From assembly GCF_003001935.1 (NCBI RefSeq), contig NZ_PVNG01000007.1:1-64000 (forward strand): DNA of 64,000 bases, in the 5' to 3' direction. Source of the stretch: Nonomuraea fuscirosea (GTDB taxonomy: Bacteria > Actinomycetota > Actinomycetes > Streptosporangiales > Streptosporangiaceae). Below, piece by piece: positions 8,201 to 16,897 of this stretch. Both the position numbers and the translations under genes were made by a program. The notes under the pieces are model-generated. The model was not told where the DNA came from. It did no database searches and was given only the letters and a program-made list of their open reading frames with translations. Position 1 is the first letter of the stretch; each line of letters opens with the position of its first letter.

Positions 8201-9103
8201 ATGGCTGACTTCGACCCTGTGACGAAAGCCGTCGTGCCCGCCGCGGGTCTGGGCACCCGGTTCCTTCCGGCGACGAAGGCGACACCCAAGGAGATGTTGC
8301 CCATCGTCGACAAGCCCGCGATCCAGTATGTCGTCGAAGAGGCGGCCTCCGCCGGTCTCCTCGACGTCCTCATGGTCACCGGCAAGAACAAGCGCTCGAT
8401 CGAGGACCACTTCGACCGGGCGTTCGAGCTGGAGGAAGCCCTTGAGGCCAAGGGCGACGAGCAGCGGCTGTCCCAGGTCCGCGAGCCGGCCTCGCTGGCG
8501 ACTCTGCACTACGTACGCCAGGGCGAGCCCAAGGGGCTCGGGCACGCGGTGCTCTGCGCCAAGCAGCACGTGGGCGAGCACCCCTTCGCCTGCCTGCTCG
8601 GCGACGACCTGATCGACCACCGCGACCACCTGCTGCGGCGCATGATCGAGGTGCGCGACACGTTCGGGGGGAGCGTGATCGCCCTGATGGAGGTGCCTAA
8701 AGAGCAGGTCTCGCTCTACGGTGTCGCCACCATCGAGGCCACCGCGGAAGAGGACGTCGTACGCGTGACGGACCTCGTCGAGAAGCCGCCGGCCGACGAG
8801 GCGCCGTCCAACTGGGCCATCATCGGGCGTTATGTGATCGATCCAGCGGTGTTCGAGGTGCTGGAGCAGACGCCGCCGGGGCGCGGTGGCGAGATCCAGC
8901 TCACCGACGCGCTGCGCACGCTCGCCTCGCGCGGCCGCGACGAGGGCGGGCCCGTGCACGGCGTGCTGTTCAGGGGACGGCGCTACGACACTGGCGACAA
9001 ACTCGACTATCTACGCACTGTGGTGAAGTTCGCGGCGGACCGGGACGACCTGGCGCCGGATTTCGTGCCGTGGCTGCGGGAGTTCCTCGATGAAATCAGT
9101 TGA
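8201..9103 (+). CDS. galU: UTP--glucose-1-phosphate uridylyltransferase
   Basis: A 300-aa nucleotidyltransferase that makes UDP-glucose for cell-envelope and trehalose/glycan synthesis. The N-terminal signature VVPAAGLGTRFLPATKATPKE, with the following EMLPIVDKP, is diagnostic. GDDLID carries the metal/UTP-binding Asp, and EKP and GGEIQLTDAL are the usual sugar-phosphate motifs. It overlaps the moeA/glp start by 14 bp, so the genes are co-transcribed. The galU-glp-rimJ-glpR order is widely conserved in actinobacteria. Confidence 0.95.
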   Translation: MADFDPVTKAVVPAAGLGTRFLPATKATPKEMLPIVDKPAIQYVVEEAASAGLLDVLMVTGKNKRSIEDHFDRAFELEEALEAKGDEQRLSQVREPASLATLHYVRQGEPKGLGHAVLCAKQHVGEHPFACLLGDDLIDHRDHLLRRMIEVRDTFGGSVIALMEVPKEQVSLYGVATIEATAEEDVVRVTDLVEKPPADEAPSNWAIIGRYVIDPAVFEVLEQTPPGRGGEIQLTDALRTLASRGRDEGGPVHGVLFRGRRYDTGDKLDYLRTVVKFAADRDDLAPDFVPWLREFLDEIS

Positions 9104-10277
9104 CGCGCATCTGGCCGGGATCCTGGCCACTGTACGTCCGCTGGCCCCCCTGGAGCTGGAGCTGGAGCAGACGCTCGGCACGACGCTGGCCGAGGACGTG
9201 ACCTCGCCGGTGCCGCTGCCGCCGTTCGACAACTCGGCCATGGACGGGTACGCGGTCAGGGCCGAGGACCTGGCGGAGCTTCCGGTCACGCTGCCGGTGA
9301 TCGACGACGTGGCGGCCGGCTCCGTCGAACTGCGTGCCGTGGGGCCCGGCCACACCGTACGCATCATGACCGGCGCTCCCATGCCGGCCGGGGCCGACGC
9401 CGTGGTGCCGGTCGAGTGGACGGACGGGGGCACGGTCTCCGTACGCATCGACCGTCGCGCCGAGGCGGGCAACGCGGTCCGGCGGGCCGGGGAGGACGTC
9501 CAGGCCGGAGAGGTCGTGCTCAAGGCGGGCATCGTGATCGGGCCCGCGCAGCTCGGGATCATCGCCGGGGTGGGGCGGCGGCGCGTGCTGGCGCGGCCGC
9601 GTCCGCGCGTCGTGGTCGTCTCCACCGGCGCCGAGCTCGTCGAGCCCGGCGGCACGCTCGCGCCCGGCCAGATCTGGGAGTCCAACAGCTACACCCTGGC
9701 GGCGGCGGTACGCGAGGCGGGGGCCGAGGGGTTCCGCGCCGGATCTGTCGGCGACGATCCCGCGGTGCTGCTCGACCGGCTGGACACGCATCTCGTCCGG
9801 GCCGATGCGATCATCACCACAGGCGGGGTGTCGATGGGGGCGTACGAGCCGGTCAAGGAGGCGCTGTCGCCGCTCGGCACCGTCCGGTTCGAGAAGGTGG
9901 CGATGCAGCCGGGGATGCCGCAGGGCTTCGGCGTGCTGGGTGAGGACGAGGTGCCGATCTTCGCGCTGCCCGGCAATCCGGTCTCGTCGTTCGTGTCGTT
10001 CATGCTGTTCGTACGTCCCGCGCTCGACCGGATGCGCGGGCTGCCCGGCGGCCTGCCGGAGACGGTCACCGCGACGGTCACCGGGCCGCTGCGCTCGCCG
10101 CCCGGCCGGCGCTCCTACCTGCGCGGCGTGCTGGCCCCGGACGGCACGGTGACGCCGGTGCACGGGCAGGGCTCCCATCAGCTCGCCGCCCTGGCCCTGG
10201 CCAACGCGCTGATCGTGGTGCCGGAGGATGTGACCGAGGTGGAGAGCGGGTCCGCCATGGAGGTGGTCCGGCTGTGA
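9090..10277 (+). CDS. glp: molybdopterin molybdotransferase / gephyrin-like protein (MoeA/Glp)
   Basis: A 395-aa MoeA-family protein: an N-terminal lid region (PPFDNSAMDGYAVRAEDL and TGAPMPAGADAVVPVE), a central MoCF-binding domain (TGAELVEPG..., TTGGVSMGAYEPVK, LPGNPVSSFVSF) and a C-terminal beta-barrel. MoeA inserts molybdate into the pterin cofactor. In Corynebacterium the paralogue encoded in this locus, Glp, instead binds FtsZ and the membrane receptor GlpR. Because a GlpR/SepX homologue lies 1.8 kb downstream, a divisome role is at least as likely here; moaC and mogA next door keep the enzymatic role open. Confidence 0.9.
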   Translation: MKSVDAHLAGILATVRPLAPLELELEQTLGTTLAEDVTSPVPLPPFDNSAMDGYAVRAEDLAELPVTLPVIDDVAAGSVELRAVGPGHTVRIMTGAPMPAGADAVVPVEWTDGGTVSVRIDRRAEAGNAVRRAGEDVQAGEVVLKAGIVIGPAQLGIIAGVGRRRVLARPRPRVVVVSTGAELVEPGGTLAPGQIWESNSYTLAAAVREAGAEGFRAGSVGDDPAVLLDRLDTHLVRADAIITTGGVSMGAYEPVKEALSPLGTVRFEKVAMQPGMPQGFGVLGEDEVPIFALPGNPVSSFVSFMLFVRPALDRMRGLPGGLPETVTATVTGPLRSPPGRRSYLRGVLAPDGTVTPVHGQGSHQLAALALANALIVVPEDVTEVESGSAMEVVRL

Positions 10278-10298
10278 GCCGACTGGAGGGTGCCGCCC

Positions 10299-10775
10299 GT
10301 GGGTGAACTGACCCATATCGACGAGACCGGCGCCGCGCGCATGGTGGACGTGTCGGCCAAGGACGTCTCGGCCCGCACCGCCACCGCCACCGGCCGGGTG
10401 CTGCTGTCGGCCGAGGTGGTCGCGCTGCTGCGTTCGGGCGAGGTGCCGAAGGGCGACGCGCTGGGGGTGGCGCGGATCGCGGGGATCATGGGGGCGAAAC
10501 GTACGCCCGATCTGATCCCGCTCTGTCATCCGATCGCCCTGCACGGGGTGAAGGTCACGCTCGACGTCGAGGACTGGGGCGTGGCGATCACGTGCCGGGT
10601 GAAGACGGCCGACCGGACCGGGGTGGAGATGGAGGCGCTGACGGCCGTCTCGGTGGCGGCGCTGGCGCTCATCGACATGGTCAAGGCGGTCGATCCGGGC
10701 GCGGTGATCACCGATGTGCGGGTGGAGGAGAAGCTGGGTGGCAAGACCGGCCGGTGGACGCGGGAGCAGGGCTGA
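10299..10775 (+). CDS. moaC: cyclic pyranopterin monophosphate synthase MoaC
   Basis: About 158 aa. It catalyses the second step of molybdenum-cofactor synthesis, rearranging the GTP-derived intermediate to cPMP. The N-terminus LTHIDETGAARMVDVS, the middle LIPLCHPIALHGVKV and the C-terminal MEALTAVSVAALALIDMVKAVD with EKLGGKTG are family hallmarks. GTG at 10299 lies 9 nt from GGAGG; GTG at 10290 overlaps that site. Its TGA overlaps the mogA ATG. Confidence 0.93.
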   Translation: MGELTHIDETGAARMVDVSAKDVSARTATATGRVLLSAEVVALLRSGEVPKGDALGVARIAGIMGAKRTPDLIPLCHPIALHGVKVTLDVEDWGVAITCRVKTADRTGVEMEALTAVSVAALALIDMVKAVDPGAVITDVRVEEKLGGKTGRWTREQG

Positions 10776-11251
10776 TGCGCGCGCTGGTGATCACGGTGTC
10801 GAACCGAGCTTCTGCCGGGATTTATGCGGATAAATCCGGGCCGTTGCTGGCTGATCTGCTGCGGCAAGAGGCCGGATGCGAGGTCGAAGGGCCCGTGGTG
10901 GTGCCCGACGGCGAGGCGGTCGAGCGGGCGCTCAGGGAGGGGGTGGCGGGCGGGTACGAGGTCATCGTCACCACCGGGGGCACTGGGCTGACACCGCTGG
11001 ATCTGACGCCGGAGATGACGTCCAGGGTGATTTCTCGGGAAATTCCTGGCATCGCGGAGGCAATTCGGCTGGCGAATCGGGAGAAGGTGCCTACGTCCGT
11101 ATTGTCGCGAGGACTGGCCGGACAGGCTGGTGACACCCTGATCGTGAATCTGCCCGGATCGTCCGGCGGTGTACGGGATGGCGTCGCCGTACTCGCTCCC
11201 ATCCTGCGGCACGCGGTCGACCAGATCCGGGGCGGCGATCACCCGCGCTGA
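10775..11251 (+). CDS. mogA: molybdopterin adenylyltransferase-type protein, MogA/MoaB family
   Basis: A 158-aa single-domain MoCF-binding protein that adenylates molybdopterin before metal insertion. Visible motifs: ITVSNRASAGIYADKSGP at the N-terminus, VTTGGTGLTPLDLTPE in the middle (the molybdopterin-binding GGTG loop) and NLPGSSGGVRDG near the C-terminus. The start overlaps the moaC stop (TGATG), giving translational coupling. MoaB and MogA cannot be separated with certainty by eye. Confidence 0.9.
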   Translation: MRALVITVSNRASAGIYADKSGPLLADLLRQEAGCEVEGPVVVPDGEAVERALREGVAGGYEVIVTTGGTGLTPLDLTPEMTSRVISREIPGIAEAIRLANREKVPTSVLSRGLAGQAGDTLIVNLPGSSGGVRDGVAVLAPILRHAVDQIRGGDHPR

Positions 11252-11328
11252 GAGCGGCCGGTGATCGCGCCGGGGATCGGCGTCCTGGGGGCGAATCGCA
11301 GCTCCGGTCACTGATCCGTGGCGCCATC

Positions 11329-12000
11329 GTGCCCGATCGGGGGATGATGAGGGGTGTGGATCGACTTCGTGGCTGGCCGGCGACCCTGAACGAAGGCCCC
11401 GTGGGCCTGCGGCCGCTGCGGCTGGGCGACGTACGCGTGTGGCGCGAGACCAGGCTGCGCAACGCCGACTGGCTGCGGCCCTGGGAACCGAGCAACCCCG
11501 AGACGCCGCTGTTCCGGACCGGGCTCGGCCCGTACATCTCCATGGTGGGCACCCTGCGCCGCGAGGCCAGGCAGGGGCTGGCGCTGCCGTGGGTGATGAC
11601 GTACAACGGCCGCTTCGCGGGCCAGCTGACCGTGGGCGCCATCGTGTGGGGATCTGCCCGTTCTGCCCAGGTCGGATACTGGATCGACGGCGCCGTGGCG
11701 GGCAACGGGGTCACCCCGACCGCGCTCGCGATGGCCGTTGACCACTGCTTCTTCACCACCGGATTGCATCGGCTGGAGGCGAACATCCGCCCCGAGAACC
11801 AAGCCAGCCGTAGAGTGGTTGAGAAGCTCGGTTTCAGGGAAGAAGGCATTCGGCGTCGCCAACTCCACATCGACGGAGCCTGGCGCGACCACATCTGTTA
11901 CGCGTTGACCGTCGAGGACGTACCTGGCGGGCTGCTCGTGCAGTGGCGTCGCGCGCGTGAGTCAGCGGCTCACGGGGGGTCCTCCGTCGAAGAGGTTTGA
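11329..12000 (+). CDS. GNAT acetyltransferase, RimJ-like
   Basis: About 215-223 aa. It is a GNAT-fold acetyltransferase of the RimJ/RimL type, which acetylates protein N-termini such as ribosomal S5. The region GPVGLRPLRLGDVRVWRETRLRNADWLRPW, the acetyl-CoA-binding part (VGYWIDGAVAGNGVTPTALAMAVD) and the C-terminal LEANIRPENQASRRVVEKLGFREEG are typical. The start is uncertain: GTG 11329, ATG 11344/11347 and GTG 11356 are all in frame. It occupies the rimJ position of the conserved galU-glp-rimJ-glpR locus. Confidence 0.88.
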   Translation: MPDRGMMRGVDRLRGWPATLNEGPVGLRPLRLGDVRVWRETRLRNADWLRPWEPSNPETPLFRTGLGPYISMVGTLRREARQGLALPWVMTYNGRFAGQLTVGAIVWGSARSAQVGYWIDGAVAGNGVTPTALAMAVDHCFFTTGLHRLEANIRPENQASRRVVEKLGFREEGIRRRQLHIDGAWRDHICYALTVEDVPGGLLVQWRRARESAAHGGSSVEEV

Positions 12001-12124
12001 CGATCTCGCGACACACCGCACCGAATGCTCGTCAATTAGTGACACGCGGTCTTACGGTGCGTGACGTGAGCACATTCAAGGCGCGACGAGCACATCCGCG
12101 TCTTTGTGCTGCCCGGAGGTGGCC

Positions 12125-12706
12125 GTGAGTCCTGTCCTCCTCTACATGGCCATCGTCGTTATGTGGCTCTGTGTCCTGATTCCCATGTGGCTGCGTCGGG
12201 ACAAGACGAACCTCGCCGAACTGGCCGAGCTCGAAGAGTATTACACCGGCGAGCACCAACTGCCCGATCTCGACAATCTCGCCCCCGATTCCGAGGACTA
12301 CGACGGGGCGACGCTCGCCGAGATCGAGAAGGTCGACGTCCGCCAGTTCCGGTTCCGGCGCCGCGCCATCATCGTCGCCCGCCGGCGCCGCCTGCTCTTC
12401 TTCACCGCCCTGCTCGTCCTGGCTTCCGTGGTGACCGCCTCGGTCGAGATGATGCCGTGGTGGGGCGTCGCGCCCTCGATCGTCGTCATGCTGACGTACA
12501 TGGCGTTCCTGCGCATCGCCGTACAGGTCGACAGAGAACGCCGCGAACGCGCCCGCCAGGCGCGCGCTGAGCGCCTGCGACGGCAGCGCGAGCAGCAGCG
12601 GGCCGCTGTCGAGGCGGAGGCCGAGGTGATCGATCTCACGGCGCTGAACGGGGACGTCCTGTTCGATCAGTACGCCGAACCGCCTCGGCGCGCGGTGGGG
12701 GACTGA
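12125..12706 (+). CDS. SepX/GlpR-type divisome membrane protein
   Basis: A 193-aa protein with one N-terminal membrane segment (residues about 3-23, VLLYMAIVVMWLCVLIPMW), a cytoplasmic acidic region (about 28-75), two closely spaced membrane segments (about 90-107 and 113-133) and a charged coiled-coil-like tail. This topology and its place after glp and rimJ match SepX of Streptomyces and GlpR of Corynebacterium, which anchor or modulate FtsZ assembly. The GTG at 12125 follows GGAGG; an upstream start at 12104 would place charged residues before the membrane segment. The assignment rests on context and topology. Confidence 0.75.
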   Translation: MSPVLLYMAIVVMWLCVLIPMWLRRDKTNLAELAELEEYYTGEHQLPDLDNLAPDSEDYDGATLAEIEKVDVRQFRFRRRAIIVARRRRLLFFTALLVLASVVTASVEMMPWWGVAPSIVVMLTYMAFLRIAVQVDRERRERARQARAERLRRQREQQRAAVEAEAEVIDLTALNGDVLFDQYAEPPRRAVGD

Positions 12707-12755
12707 AACGGTGGCGCGAGGACCCTCTGGAGTTTGCTAATCTGGTCGAGTCCTT

Positions 12756-12832
12756 GGGGATGTAGCGCAGTCCGGTAGCGCACTTCGTTCGCATCGAAGG
12801 GGTCAGGGGTTCGAATCCCCTCATCTCCACCA
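12756..12832 (+). tRNA. tRNA-Ala (CGC)
   Basis: A complete cloverleaf. The acceptor GGGGATG pairs with CATCTCC at 12822-12828 with one G-T wobble, a TTCGAAT loop lies in the T arm, and the anticodon arm CTTCG-TTCGCAT-CGAAG gives anticodon CGC. The CCA end (12830-12832) is encoded. It is the integration site of the adjacent element, whose left end begins inside its 3' half. Confidence 0.95.
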
Positions 12833-12834
12833 GG
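12788..12834 (+). repeat. left attachment repeat (tRNA side)
   Basis: 47 bp from the anticodon loop of tRNA-Ala through CCAGG, identical to 24949-24995. Integration restores an intact tRNA on this side. Confidence 0.93.
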
Positions 12835-12850
12835 AAGATGCAGGTGAGAA

Positions 12851-12880
12851 GGGTCTTTGGAGCAATCCAGAGGCCCTTTT
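12851..12880 (+). terminator. terminator supplied by the element after tRNA-Ala
   Basis: GGGTCTTTGGA (12851-12861) pairs with TCCAGAGGCCC (12866-12876) through a GCAA tetraloop, followed by TTTTCT. The stem has 11 pairs with two G-T wobbles. It lies 19 bp inside the element, so the element provides a new terminator for the tRNA it entered. A second copy is at 31063-31092. Confidence 0.8.
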
Positions 12881-12934
12881 CTCATGTCTGGAAGTCGATG
12901 GGAGCCAATCGGGGAGCCATCTCACTCGGACTCT

Positions 12935-14116
12935 CTACCCGTGTCGGCTGTCGCCGAAGATGGTGTTCATCGTGTGGGCACCCTTGGTGATCACTGGCCG
13001 TAGCTGGTGGCGGTAGACCGCTTCCGTGACGCTGGTGCCCGCGTGCCCGACGAGATCGGCGATGGTCTCGATGGGTACGCCTTGGTCACTCATGATGGAG
13101 ACGAACGAGTGACGTAGTTCTCGGGGACTCCAGGTGGTTCCGAGTCCCGCGTCTTTCGTGATCTTTCGGAACGCCCGTCGTACGTTCGAGGCGTCCAGTG
13201 GGGTGCCGACGCTCGTGCAGAACACCAGGTTGTGATCCTGCCATGCCTCGCCGGCCTTGAGCTTGTCGGCGGCTTGGTTGACGTGGTGCTGGCGGAGGGC
13301 CTGAGCTGCCAGCTTGGGCAGTTCCAGCGTGCGCCGGGACTTGCGGGTCTTGGTGTCTCCTCCTTCGCGTTCGGAGCGCCATACGTAGATGGCGAACTTC
13401 GTGTGCTTGAACCCCACCTCGGTCACCGGGTGCCAGGACTTGAGTTTGGGAACCCACGCGACAACGTGATCCCAGCGCAGTGCCCGAGCCTCCTCGGTGC
13501 GGATGCCTGTGGTGAGGCTGATCACCACGTAGGCGTGGAGTTCGGACGACTCGGCTGCTTTGAGCACCGCTTCGGCTTGTTGCCGGGTGAGTGCCTTGCT
13601 GGGTCGTCCGTCCGTGCCCTTGGGTGTGGTGACCAGGTCGGCAACGTTCCTGAGCACCATGTCGCGTGCCTGAGCTTGCCGGATGGCCCTCTTCAAGACG
13701 CTATGGATCTCTCGGAGGGTGGTTGTGGCCAGCTTCTTCGCGAGCGCGTCAAGCCACTCGTCCACGTGATCCGCGCGTAGTTGCTGGAGCTTGATCTTCC
13801 CCAGTCCGGGGATGACGTGCGTCTTTGCGAGGATGCGTAGCTTGGTGACGGTGTTCTCGGATCGGCCCTTGAGGCCCTTGCTGAGCCAGTCGTTGACGGC
13901 GTCGCGCACGGTGTAGGTCTCCGATGCGGTGACGCCGGACTCAAGCGCTTTGACGGCCTTGATCAGCTTGTCCTTGACGACGGCCTTGGTCTTGCCCTTG
14001 CGCTTGAGGCGCTGGCGCTTGCCGTCGGGGCCGAACCCGAGGGAGATAGCTCCGGTGTAGCCGTCCCCCTCGAGATAGATGGTCGCTTCGTACTTGCCGA
14101 TCAGGATCTTGGCCAA
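12935..14116 (-). CDS. int: tyrosine recombinase (integrase)
   Basis: A 393-aa phage-type integrase. It has an N-terminal AP2-like/arm-binding part (about 1-60), a SAM-like core-binding domain (about 68-165) and a catalytic domain with Arg206 (TTGIRTEEAR), Lys259, RELRHSF with Arg335, His358 (VGHAG) and the nucleophile Tyr368. The TTG at 14116 is the start, 5 bp after the stop of the ribbon-helix-helix gene and preceded by AGAAGGGG. It lies beside the left attachment site and directs site-specific recombination at tRNA-Ala. Confidence 0.95.
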   Translation of the reverse strand: MAKILIGKYEATIYLEGDGYTGAISLGFGPDGKRQRLKRKGKTKAVVKDKLIKAVKALESGVTASETYTVRDAVNDWLSKGLKGRSENTVTKLRILAKTHVIPGLGKIKLQQLRADHVDEWLDALAKKLATTTLREIHSVLKRAIRQAQARDMVLRNVADLVTTPKGTDGRPSKALTRQQAEAVLKAAESSELHAYVVISLTTGIRTEEARALRWDHVVAWVPKLKSWHPVTEVGFKHTKFAIYVWRSEREGGDTKTRKSRRTLELPKLAAQALRQHHVNQAADKLKAGEAWQDHNLVFCTSVGTPLDASNVRRAFRKITKDAGLGTTWSPRELRHSFVSIMSDQGVPIETIADLVGHAGTSVTEAVYRHQLRPVITKGAHTMNTIFGDSRHG

Positions 14117-14120
14117 GGGA

Positions 14121-14273
14121 TCACCCCTTCTCGTGACGGTTGAGGTACTCCTCGATCGCCTTCCTGATCACCCACGACACATCGCGTTCCTGCGACTCGG
14201 CGTACTTGCGGAGACGGTCTTTCAGTTCCGTGTCCACGCGTACGGGAGGCAGGGTCGTTCGGTCGCTCGTCAT
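14121..14273 (-). CDS. ribbon-helix-helix protein
   Basis: A 50-aa protein. The sequence TLPPVRVDTELKDRLRKYAE, then SQERDVSWVIRKAIEEYL, is a textbook CopG/Arc-type ribbon-helix-helix: a short beta strand, a helix, a turn and a second helix. ATG at 14273 follows GGAAG. It is transcribed just before the integrase and may regulate it or assist excision. It could instead be an orphan antitoxin, but no toxin is adjacent. Confidence 0.8.
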   Translation of the reverse strand: MTSDRTTLPPVRVDTELKDRLRKYAESQERDVSWVIRKAIEEYLNRHEKG

Positions 14274-14374
14274 AGACGGCTTCCTTTCGTGTCATGCAGT
14301 TATCAAGAGGCGCTTGCCGGGTTGTGCGGTGGTGCCGCACAACCCGGCTCTGTAGAACGTTGTAGCACGATGCT

Positions 14375-14551
14375 CTACGCCTCGTCCATGGCTTCCAGTG
14401 AAGAGACGAACTCGGCAAGGTGGCGATCGGTGATCCGGCGGAGCTTGCCGATCTTGATGCTCTTGAGCTGACCGGTACGGAGAAGGAAGTAGACCTTGTC
14501 ACGTCCGACGCTCAGCATCTCCGCGACTTGTTCGACGGTGTATGCCTGCAT
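14375..14551 (-). CDS. xis: excisionase / MerR-like HTH protein
   Basis: A 58-aa helix-turn-helix protein of the excisionase (HTH_17) type: AYTVEQVAEMLSVGRDKVYFLLRTGQLKSIKIGKLRRIT. ATG at 14551 has AGGGGG at the right distance; ATG at 14557 sits directly against it. Such proteins bend DNA at attachment sites and tip integrase toward excision. It lies between the transfer ATPase and the integrase, the usual place in AICEs. Confidence 0.88.
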   Translation of the reverse strand: MQAYTVEQVAEMLSVGRDKVYFLLRTGQLKSIKIGKLRRITDRHLAEFVSSLEAMDEA

Positions 14552-14700
14552 GTGCATCCCCCTCTCGGTCGTCGGGGTGTGCGGCTCCCTCGCGGTCATC
14601 GGTAACGGAGTGTGATTGTCCGTCTGTTCGTCCGTCCGCGTCTGTTGCGCCCTCTACACGCGCAGACGCGCGGACGGATGCGGACGGCGGACGCGGACGA

Positions 14701-16530
14701 TTACGGATCGTGTACCTCTGGGAGTGCGCGCCAGCGTCCCCTAGAGACCTGTTCGACCTGACGGGCACGGCTCAGGTCCTGGAGGCGTTGGTAGACCCAT
14801 GTGCGGCGCATGCCGGTCTCGCGCATGAGGTCGCCGATGCTCACGCCGTCGCTCGGGGCGCGCTTCAACGTGGCTGTCAAGGTCTCCTCAGCCGTCCGTA
14901 CGGTGCTGCTGTCGCGCGCGTGTCTGGGCGATGGTCGGGCGGTGGGCTGGGCGGGTATGGCGGGCATCTCAGCCGCGCGTTCCAGGGCTTGGGCCGATAC
15001 CTCGTCGAGGGGTGGGCGGTACTGCGCGTGCTGTTCGGCGGTGGCCTGTACGCCCTCGTCGTCGAGGAGGTAGCTGCGGGCGCGGCGGGGGATGTCGTGC
15101 TCTGGTGAGCTGATCAGGAACTTGCCGGGAGCATCCAGCTTGTGCGGGTGCCATCCGGCCTTGACCATGCCCTGTCCCAGGACGAGATCGCCGTCGCGGG
15201 CTTCCCGGACGCGGAAGCACAGCCGGACGTCCATCTGGGAGCGGACTGCGCTCTTGCCCATCGCGTCCTTGGAGGGGCGTTGGGTGGCGGCGATCAGGTT
15301 GACCGCCGGCGCGCGGCCACGCCGGGCGATGGAGTCGGCGTAGTCGATCGCGCGTGGGGCTTCGCTGGCCAGTTCGGCGTATTCGTCGATGACGATGATC
15401 AGTGCCGGTCTGTCCGGTGATGGCTCCCACACGCGTTCGCCGCGCTTGGTGAGGTCGTCGGCGCGGCCGTCGAGGATGACCACGGCATCGGCGAGCAGGG
15501 TCTCTGCCTCTTGTGGGGTGGTGGCTATGCGGCCGATGCACGATGCCCAGGGCAGTAGCTCCATGCCGCGCTTGAGGTCGACGGCCCAGAGGATCACGTC
15601 CTGGCAGGCGGTCAGGTCGCCGAGCAGGACGTTGACGCCACCGGACTTGCCGGCTCCCGACATGCCCGCGAACAGTGCATGTCGTCGGAGCAGGGGGACG
15701 CGGACGGGTGCGCCGTCCTCGAACAGCCCGAGCTTGGCCGGTTGCGTGATGGAGGTGATGGATGGGCCTGGCCAGGTGATGGCGTTGGCGTGCGGGTCGG
15801 TTTCGATCACCCGGACGTCGGCGCGGTTGGCTTTCTTGCTGGCCACGGGTTGGACGCGGATGCCGCCGCGTGTGGTGCCGAGCGCTGATTCCAGGCGGGG
15901 GACGGCGTTGATGGCGTCTTCGACGGTCTGGCCGACTCCCAGTCCGAGGCGGAAGCGGTAGCCCCACAGGTCCACCATGGCCGATTGGATGCGGGATCCG
16001 GCCAGGCCGACGGCTTGGGCGATGTCCGGCCAGGCGGCCAGCGTGCGCTCTACCTGTACGCGGGCACGCCTGCGGCGGTGTGCCCACCAGGGCACGGCCA
16101 GCATGATTGTGCCGATGCCCAGCACGGCGGGCAGGGGGTTGGTGAACGGCCCGAAGTGGGTTGCCAGGGTGAGCCAGGTTCCGGCGAACGCCGTGGTGAC
16201 GGCGGCGTAGCCGCGTTCGATCGGGCGTGGCAGGTTGACCCACCGGCCCCAGGTGGCCAGCGCGCCCGCCGCGATGACGGTGGCGATGATCAGGGTGGGC
16301 CACCCTTCGGGGAACCAGTGCCGCATGGCGAGGCTTCCGGCCAGGACGGACGCGACCACGGTGAGCGGGGCCAGTTCGGACCGGTACCGCCAGGCCAGAC
16401 GGGCGATACCGGCGATGGCCAGGGGCGCGAACTCCAGGTCCTCGATCCCGGCAACGGGTTGGATGCCGTAGCGCCGCATCCGGCGTGCGTTGCGGCGGAT
16501 CTCGTGGCGTGAGGCGCGGTGCCGGCTCAT
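14701..16530 (-). CDS. tra: FtsK/SpoIIIE-type DNA transfer ATPase
   Basis: A 609-aa protein. Hydrophobic segments at about 55-70, 78-95, 105-125 and 130-150 anchor it in the membrane. The FtsK ATPase follows with Walker A GMSGAGKS (289-296) and Walker B LIIVIDEYAE (377-386), plus the LIAATQRPS segment. The last about 70 residues form a winged helix, resembling the FtsK gamma or TraB recognition domain. In AICEs such a hexameric pump alone moves double-stranded DNA between hyphae. Its start overlaps the upstream gene by 4 bp. Confidence 0.93.
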   Translation of the reverse strand: MSRHRASRHEIRRNARRMRRYGIQPVAGIEDLEFAPLAIAGIARLAWRYRSELAPLTVVASVLAGSLAMRHWFPEGWPTLIIATVIAAGALATWGRWVNLPRPIERGYAAVTTAFAGTWLTLATHFGPFTNPLPAVLGIGTIMLAVPWWAHRRRRARVQVERTLAAWPDIAQAVGLAGSRIQSAMVDLWGYRFRLGLGVGQTVEDAINAVPRLESALGTTRGGIRVQPVASKKANRADVRVIETDPHANAITWPGPSITSITQPAKLGLFEDGAPVRVPLLRRHALFAGMSGAGKSGGVNVLLGDLTACQDVILWAVDLKRGMELLPWASCIGRIATTPQEAETLLADAVVILDGRADDLTKRGERVWEPSPDRPALIIVIDEYAELASEAPRAIDYADSIARRGRAPAVNLIAATQRPSKDAMGKSAVRSQMDVRLCFRVREARDGDLVLGQGMVKAGWHPHKLDAPGKFLISSPEHDIPRRARSYLLDDEGVQATAEQHAQYRPPLDEVSAQALERAAEMPAIPAQPTARPSPRHARDSSTVRTAEETLTATLKRAPSDGVSIGDLMRETGMRRTWVYQRLQDLSRARQVEQVSRGRWRALPEVHDP

Positions 16531-16865
16531 CGGCTCTCACCGGCCGTCTGGTCGGGGTGGGTCTGGGCGTGCAGCTCGTCGCGCACGTAGTACAGGGGGT
16601 CGTCGTCGCCGTCGTGGTCAGCCGCCAGGGTGGCGCGGATGGCGGCGAGCAGGTTGGCGCGCTGGTAGCGGATGCTGGTCAGCTCGGCGCGCAGGCCGGT
16701 GACCTCGTCGATCAGGGTCTCGATGTCGCCGAGCGCCGCGATCACGTACGCCCGGACGGAGGGCAGGGAGGTCGGGGTGAGTGCCGCCAGGAGTTGGACG
16801 GCGGTGGTGTTGCGGTGGGCAACCTCCTGAAGATCGGTGTGTGGGTAGGGGTGGCGATGGGTCAT
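16527..16865 (-). CDS. small hypothetical protein of the transfer operon
   Basis: A 112-aa soluble, mostly helical protein, acidic toward the C-terminus (DHDGDDDPLYYVRDEL). The middle (YVIAALGDIETLIDEVTGLRAELTSI) is predicted to be coiled-coil-like by its heptad spacing. It overlaps the FtsK start by 4 bp, so it is translationally coupled to transfer. I do not recognise a family; proteins of this size commonly precede tra in AICEs. Confidence 0.7.
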   Translation of the reverse strand: MTHRHPYPHTDLQEVAHRNTTAVQLLAALTPTSLPSVRAYVIAALGDIETLIDEVTGLRAELTSIRYQRANLLAAIRATLAADHDGDDDPLYYVRDELHAQTHPDQTAGESR

Positions 16866-16897
16866 CAGGCATCACGTCCTTCGGTCGGGAACGGGGG

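Noticed and set aside
14121-14273. Toxin-antitoxin system built on the ribbon-helix-helix protein
   Set aside because: No toxin-like gene is adjacent; the downstream gene is the integrase.
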